A stretch of DNA of 64,000 nucleotides from Diplocloster modestus. Its GTDB lineage: Bacteria; Bacillota; Clostridia; Lachnospirales; Lachnospiraceae. The DNA lies in NCBI RefSeq assembly GCF_019042245.1, contig NZ_JAHQCX010000001.1, forward strand, positions 1 through 64,000. The letters run 5' to 3'. The notes under the pieces were generated by a model, which was given only the letters and a program-made list of their open reading frames with translations, was not told the origin of the DNA and did no database searches. The translations under genes were made by a program, and so were the position numbers. This document shows positions 61,084 to 64,000 of this stretch, piece by piece; the stretch's first letter is position 1; each line of letters starts with the position of its first letter.

Positions 61084-62815
61084 TGTAAAAGCCCTGTTTG
61101 GACTAATTGATAAGAGAAATAAGCGCCGCCTGATTGGTGCGGTGATCTGTTGCGTCCTGTCTGTTTTGTGCGGCATCCTGCCCTATTTAGGCGTTTGGGG
61201 TATTGTGACCTGTTTCCTGGATGAACGGACAGAGAACCTTTTTCAATATGTGTGCCTGATTGCCGCAGCAATCATTTTGAAACATCTGCTGTTTGGAACC
61301 GGCACAAAAATCTCTCACAAGGTAGCCTACCAGACATTGGGGGAAACCCGTAAAAAGCTGTTCCGTAAAATTGCCCGCTTACCAATGGGCTATGTGAAAA
61401 CAACGGCATCCGGGCAGGTCAAAACGATCATTATGGACAATATGGAACAGTTGGAGACATTTTACGCCCATAACATTCCAGAGATTATTTCCGGCCTCGC
61501 TGTACCGCTGTGTATGGAAATCCTGCTGGTGATATTGGACATCAGGGTAGCCGGTATCATGCTGATTCCGGTCGTTCTGTTTATTCTTGTCGGTATTCTT
61601 ATGATTATCGTTCAGATGAAAAAAATGGACGAATTTAATCAGGCGTTTGCCGATGTCAGCGTTAAGACGGTGGAATATGTCAACGGTATGAAAGAACTGA
61701 AGATATTTGCTGCCGACGAATCCACTTATGGCCGCCTGTCAGAAAGCATCCGCACTTACAGCACCGTTGTAACAGAGTGGTTCCAAAGCTGCTTGAAATA
61801 TGTTGCTTTCAATCATACCGACTTAAACAGCAACCTTGTGTTCCTGTTTCCGCTTGCCGGTTTGATGTACCTCTCCGGCAGCGTGACAGCGGCCAGCTAT
61901 ATTATGTATCTGTTTATGGGGCTTGCCATGCTGATTCCGTTGGAAACTGTTTCTAATAACTTTGATTATATCGGCATGAACGCCTCTGTTGCAAAAAAGA
62001 TAGACGAAATTCTGAAGCTGGATGAAATGGCGGATACGACCTCAAAGGCAGAACTTGCCGACCACACGATTGCGTTTGAACACGTTACATTTTCCTATGG
62101 GGAAGAACAGCCGGTATTAAAAGATGTCTCATTTACTGTTCCTGACGGAAAAGTAACGGCGCTCGCCGGTGTTTCCGGCAGCGGCAAAAGTACAGCGGCC
62201 AGCCTGATCTGCCGGTTTTGGGATATAACCGAGGGACAGATTTGTATGGGCGGCGTACCGCTGAACCAGATTCCGCTATCCGATCTGATGTCCCAGATTT
62301 CCTTTGTGACCCAGAATACGTTCCTGTTCAAAAAGAGCATCCGGGATAACATTATGATGGGAAACCCAGAGGCCACGGAGGAAGAAATGATGCAGGCAGC
62401 CAAGGATGCCGTATGTCACGACTTTATTATGCGGCTTCCAAAGGGCTATGACACAGTGATAGACAAGGAAACCAAGTTGAGCGGCGGTGAAAAACAGAGA
62501 ATCACATTGGCAAGGGCGATTCTGAAAAATGCGCCGGTCGTGATTCTTGACGAGGCAACGGCTTACATTGATGCCGACAATGAAGATTTACTGCAAAAGG
62601 CGCTAGCTAAATTATCAGAGGGAAAAACCGTACTCGTAATAGCGCACCGTCTTTCCAGTATCAAGGAAGCTGATTCGATTGTGGTTCTGGAACAGGGCGA
62701 AGTGATTGACTGCGGCACACATGATGAATTGATAAACCGTTGCTCCCCGTATCGGGATATGTGGGCGGCCTTTGAGCAATCCGATCAATGGAAAATGGGA
62801 GGTGTAAACGCATGA
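61076..62815 (+). CDS. ABC exporter-fold transporter, IrtA/YbtP-like half
   Basis: A 579-residue fusion of six membrane helices (about 15-310) and an ATPase (about 335-570; GVSGSGKSTAA, LSGGEKQRITL, LDEATAYID). The sequence, and pairing with the next gene, resemble the siderophore-importing YbtPQ/IrtAB pairs of exporter fold. It overlaps the preceding gene by eight bases and the next by four. Confidence 0.88.
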   Translation: MSDVKALFGLIDKRNKRRLIGAVICCVLSVLCGILPYLGVWGIVTCFLDERTENLFQYVCLIAAAIILKHLLFGTGTKISHKVAYQTLGETRKKLFRKIARLPMGYVKTTASGQVKTIIMDNMEQLETFYAHNIPEIISGLAVPLCMEILLVILDIRVAGIMLIPVVLFILVGILMIIVQMKKMDEFNQAFADVSVKTVEYVNGMKELKIFAADESTYGRLSESIRTYSTVVTEWFQSCLKYVAFNHTDLNSNLVFLFPLAGLMYLSGSVTAASYIMYLFMGLAMLIPLETVSNNFDYIGMNASVAKKIDEILKLDEMADTTSKAELADHTIAFEHVTFSYGEEQPVLKDVSFTVPDGKVTALAGVSGSGKSTAASLICRFWDITEGQICMGGVPLNQIPLSDLMSQISFVTQNTFLFKKSIRDNIMMGNPEATEEEMMQAAKDAVCHDFIMRLPKGYDTVIDKETKLSGGEKQRITLARAILKNAPVVILDEATAYIDADNEDLLQKALAKLSEGKTVLVIAHRLSSIKEADSIVVLEQGEVIDCGTHDELINRCSPYRDMWAAFEQSDQWKMGGVNA

Positions 62816-64000
62816 TTGCTATGATACGGAAATTCTTAGACCTTGCAGGCGAGCGCAAAAAGCAGCTTTATCTTGCGTGGCTGTTTCAGGCGTTGACCTC
62901 AATTTGTGAGGGTGCGATATATTTCATGCTGTTCCTTGCGATAAAAGATATTTTGGGTGGCTCGTTTACAAGGGAAAAACTGATGCAGTATAGCCTTATG
63001 TTTCTGATCTATACTGTCCTGCATTTTGTTTTTTATTACTTTACGATTGCAAAACAGCGCCCGGTATCTTATGCCATGATGCGGGATGAACGTCTTTCGA
63101 TTGCGGCGAAAATCAAACAGTTTCCGCTCTACTACTTTACAAAAGACAAGATCAGCCAGCTTACATCTTTGTTTACAACTGATTTAAGTTTCGTGGAAAT
63201 GAATATCATGGAGATTATTGCCGGTTTCGTTTCCAGCATGATCATGACGGTTGTATTTGCTCTGATGCTGCTTAGTGTGGACTGGCATATGGCGCTTCTT
63301 CTGTTTGTGGGGATCATCCCCGGCTATATCCTCTACCAGCAGTTTCAAAAGAGCATGGTTCAACTGGGAGAGCAGAAGAAAAATACGCAGGTGGCAATGA
63401 TTGATTCCACGCTGGAATATGTACAGGGCATGGAAACGATTAAGGCATACCGGCTGGAGCAATCCGGTAAGCTCGTGGAGAAGCAGGTGAACGGATATTG
63501 CACGGCTTCTGACCGTTATGAAGCGACGCTGACGAATTGGAGCATGGGTTATAAAATCTGCCTGAATCTGGGCCTGTTTTTGAGTTTGGGTGTTGGCATT
63601 GCAATGGTTCGTTCTGGTTCATTAGCCCCGGCAACCTATTTGTTTTTTGCAATCATGGGTATTATTTTTTACCGTCCGCTGGAAGCTCTGATGGGTTCCT
63701 TTGCCATGATGAATCTTGCAAACGCATCGTTGGATAATATAGCAGAAATCAACAACCTGCCGACCGAAAATGAAAAACAGGGAACTACACAGTTTGCAGA
63801 TACACAAGCCGATGTACGGTTTGAAAATGTATCGTTTAGCTATGATGGAAAGCGTGACGCAGTTAGTCATGTAAGTTTTTCAGCTAAACCCGGAACGATT
63901 ACTGCATTGGTGGGTCCTTCTGGAAGCGGCAAATCCACTCTCCTTAATTTAATTCCGGGATTCGTGACGCCGAAAAACGGGCGGATTCTGTTGAATGGGA
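62812..64000 (+). CDS. ABC exporter-fold transporter, IrtB/YbtQ-like half (partial)
   Basis: Starts at ATG 62812 and runs off the window after 396 residues. The membrane domain is complete, and the ATPase is cut just after GPSGSGKSTLLNL. It would form a heterodimer with the previous protein. Confidence 0.9.
   Translation, partial: MIAMIRKFLDLAGERKKQLYLAWLFQALTSICEGAIYFMLFLAIKDILGGSFTREKLMQYSLMFLIYTVLHFVFYYFTIAKQRPVSYAMMRDERLSIAAKIKQFPLYYFTKDKISQLTSLFTTDLSFVEMNIMEIIAGFVSSMIMTVVFALMLLSVDWHMALLLFVGIIPGYILYQQFQKSMVQLGEQKKNTQVAMIDSTLEYVQGMETIKAYRLEQSGKLVEKQVNGYCTASDRYEATLTNWSMGYKICLNLGLFLSLGVGIAMVRSGSLAPATYLFFAIMGIIFYRPLEALMGSFAMMNLANASLDNIAEINNLPTENEKQGTTQFADTQADVRFENVSFSYDGKRDAVSHVSFSAKPGTITALVGPSGSGKSTLLNLIPGFVTPKNGRILLNG

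Larger units (their letters stand above)
51019..64000. mobile_element. Tn1549-like conjugative element (left part), continues beyond window
   Basis: From about 51019 the gene content changes to the conserved left-end order of Tn1549/CTn-type elements: Cys-rich protein, RepA-type initiator, PcfB/DUF3801, VirD4/TraG. It is interrupted at about 53912 by a second element. The exact left end is not mapped. Confidence 0.85.
53912..64000. mobile_element. Serine-recombinase element inserted in traG, right end outside window
   Basis: Begins at the break in traG (GGTGATATATGC) with a hairpin, then a large serine recombinase and TnpV, followed by AraC/ECF/ABC cargo. A GA at the border fits the GA target of TnpX-type recombinases. 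The right end and second half of traG are beyond the window. Confidence 0.8.

Overview
The window looks like a chromosome segment of a low-to-mid GC Firmicute, most likely a Lachnospiraceae/Clostridiales gut anaerobe. Evidence: the uvrC-hprK-ROK glucokinase-proC run, MutS2, YhaM, an OmpR-type two-component pair, strong AGGAGG ribosome binding sites, and mobile elements typical of that group (an SPP1/HK97-like siphovirus prophage, a Tn1549-type conjugative element, a TnpX-type serine recombinase element). The family-level placement is inference from gene content.

Region 1 (1-16953), host core: a nitroreductase-like flavoprotein (-), then ftsH, uvrC, hprK, a ROK glucokinase and proC (+). A remarkable 168-bp inverted repeat (76-bp arms) lies between proC and the convergent block of histidine kinase, response regulator and mutS2 (-). 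An HtrA-like membrane protein with a degenerate catalytic triad, yhaM and an RlmD-type 23S rRNA methyltransferase follow (+).

Region 2 (about 16918-51018), prophage: it begins at the 3' end of rlmD with a tyrosine integrase on the minus strand, a CI-like repressor and a divergent operator/promoter region. The early operon holds an HNH/sigma-like fusion, an excisionase-like protein, a 3D-domain protein, a RecT-like annealing protein with a PD-(D/E)XK exonuclease, RusA, a DnaD-like replication protein with a helicase loader, a PAPS-reductase-like protein and many small proteins. An HNH endonuclease with its own promoter and terminator sits inside this operon. A LexA-like DNA-binding protein, SOS-box-like sites and a second tyrosine recombinase precede the late genes: terminase, portal, a MuF protein with a toxin-like C-terminus plus putative immunity gene, scaffold, capsid, head-tail and tail genes with a -1 frameshift, tape measure, Tal and two collagen-like fibres. 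No holin, endolysin or right attachment site is present before the prophage sequence stops.

Region 3 (about 51019-53912), left end of a Tn1549-like conjugative element: a Cys-rich protein, a RepA-type initiator, PcfB/DUF3801 and the first half of a VirD4/TraG coupling protein.

Region 4 (about 53912-64000, continuing beyond the window), a serine-recombinase element inserted in traG. It carries TnpV, an AraC regulator, an ECF transporter (S, T and double-ATPase A), an AraC-sensor-like protein without a DNA-binding domain, and an IrtAB/YbtPQ-like ABC pair, probably for a micronutrient or metallophore. The structure is therefore a three-level nest: prophage, then conjugative element, then serine-recombinase element. 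The strongest candidates for something new are the MuF toxin/immunity cassette, the REPIN-like giant hairpin, the HNH gene flanked by inverted repeats, the LexA-box plus second-recombinase module, and the HtrA pseudoprotease.
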